64,000 nucleotides of DNA. Source: Muribaculaceae bacterium Isolate-036 (Harlan). GTDB taxonomy: Bacteria > Bacteroidota > Bacteroidia > Bacteroidales > Muribaculaceae. The notes beneath the pieces are model-generated. The model worked only from the letters and a program-made list of their open reading frames with translations, did no database searches and was not told the origin of the DNA. The translations under genes were made by a program, and so were the position numbers. The stretch covers positions 62,001 through 126,000 of the forward strand of contig RIAY01000002.1 in NCBI GenBank assembly GCA_003833075.1, in the 5' to 3' direction. Shown here one piece after another: positions 63,442-64,000 of the stretch (its first letter is position 1; the number at the start of each line of letters is the position of its first letter).

Positions 63442-63485
63442 AAATAATGGAAGGCATCGAATTAATTCGATGCCTTCCATTATTT
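63442..63485. terminator. 44-bp perfect palindrome after glk
   Basis: Bases 63442-63463 are the exact reverse complement of 63464-63485, with no spacer. The arms include TGGAAGGCATCGAATT, begin with AAATAA and end with TTATTT. In RNA it forms a 20-bp hairpin flanked by A and T runs, suitable as a bidirectional terminator for glk and maf. Confidence 0.75.
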
Positions 63486-63489
63486 GTAA

Positions 63490-63521
63490 GCATACGGTGA
63501 AACACGTGCTTCACCGTATGC
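63490..63521. terminator. Second hairpin between glk and maf
   Basis: GCATACGGTGAA (63490-63501) pairs perfectly with TTCACCGTATGC (63510-63521) across an eight-base loop. It lies five bases after the 44-bp palindrome. Confidence 0.6.
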
Positions 63522-63576
63522 ATGCAAAATATTTTGGCAGAGGATTATGATTTTGAAATTGAGTTTATGTTGTTGT

Positions 63577-64000
63577 TCAGAAGAGTTTGAGTTCTTGGTA
63601 TAGTCGGTGGACGGGAAGTCCCATGACGTTGTAGAAACTACCGTTTATCCATTCCACTGCAATGCAGCCAATCCACTCCTGGATGCCATAGGCACCGGCT
63701 TTGTCAAGAGGGAGATAGTTCTGCACATAATAGGTTATGTCTTCTTCAGATAGTTCTGCAAATTTGACCTCTGTTTCTGAAGTGAAAGAAGTTCGTCGAT
63801 CAGCAGTGAGTATGCAGACACCTGTGATGACCGTGTGGACTTTTCCTGAAAGTTCCTTTAACATTTGCACAGCCTCTGAACAGTTTTTAGGTTTGCCATA
63901 AACTTTCTCATCTTTAATGACCAAAGTATCGGCTGTAATTATCATTTCATTGCCACTTATATTTTCGAGATATGCGTCAGCCTTTTTATTGGCTATGTAT
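63577..64000 (-). CDS. Maf-family nucleotide pyrophosphatase (cut by window edge)
   Basis: The frame is open to the window end; about 141 C-terminal residues are seen of an expected 190, and the N-terminal SxSPRR motif is outside. The sequence shows IITADTLVI, a KADAYLE stretch before it, HTVITGVCIL, and YGIQEWIGCIAVEWINGSFYNVMGLP (given here as the conserved YGIQ and NVMGLP ends). Maf proteins hydrolyse non-canonical or dTTP/UTP nucleotides. An ATG at 63945 is internal and not the start. Confidence 0.88.
   Translation of the reverse strand, partial: YIANKKADAYLENISGNEMIITADTLVIKDEKVYGKPKNCSEAVQMLKELSGKVHTVITGVCILTADRRTSFTSETEVKFAELSEEDITYYVQNYLPLDKAGAYGIQEWIGCIAVEWINGSFYNVMGLPVHRLYQELKLF

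Overview
The window reads as a chromosomal segment of a gut-type Bacteroidales, and Muribaculaceae-like is my best guess. The evidence is two SusC/SusD pairs, BACON-domain lipoproteins, an RprX/RprY-type two-component pair, the near absence of Shine-Dalgarno sites, and repeated Bacteroidetes-type promoters (TTTG or TTG, 17-21 bp, then TAnnTTTG). I see no phage, IS transposase, CRISPR array or rRNA. Both ends cut genes: aspartate kinase on the left and a Maf-family pyrophosphatase on the right.

Region by region: 1-4.6 kb holds housekeeping genes (lysC 3' end, engB, GtrA, rpiB, folB), two tandem tRNA-Arg(ACG) genes and kup. 4.7-17.3 kb is polysaccharide utilization locus 1 (PUL1): a membrane TPR/HTH regulator, SusC, SusD, a split LysO-type lysine exporter, a GH2 beta-galactosidase and a GH63 YgjK-like alpha-glucosidase. 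17.6-27.2 kb holds algH and then a leftward series glpA-glpB-glpC-glpT-HAD phosphatase-GH36 alpha-galactosidase. glpR is divergent from glpA. 28.4-40.4 kb is PUL2: two paralogous BACON lipoproteins (the second frameshifted), SusC, SusD, a calcineurin-like lipoprotein, GH31 and a secreted glycerophosphodiesterase. 40.5-48.0 kb holds sodB and a thiamine operon (plsC-thiD-thiS-tenI-like-thiE-thiG-thiC-thiH). 48.4-64.0 kb holds purT, pgeF, an RprXY-like system, a C11 peptidase lipoprotein, an MscS channel with a large insertion, thiF, a glutamine synthetase, a DUF3108 protein, thioredoxin, clpB, glk and maf. Several foldback repeats lie between these genes.

Two functional hypotheses deserve attention. 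PUL1 combines a beta-galactosidase, a GH63 enzyme of the type that prefers Glc-alpha-1,2-Gal, and a lysine-analogue exporter. That is what would be needed to use the collagen unit Glc-alpha-1,2-Gal-beta-hydroxylysine. PUL2, with the glp operon between it and PUL1, combines an alpha-glycosidase, two phosphoesterases, a glycerol-3-phosphate transporter and G3P dehydrogenase. That suggests use of glycosylated glycerophosphate polymers or glycerophospho-glycolipids. Both are inferences from gene content and order and have not been tested.
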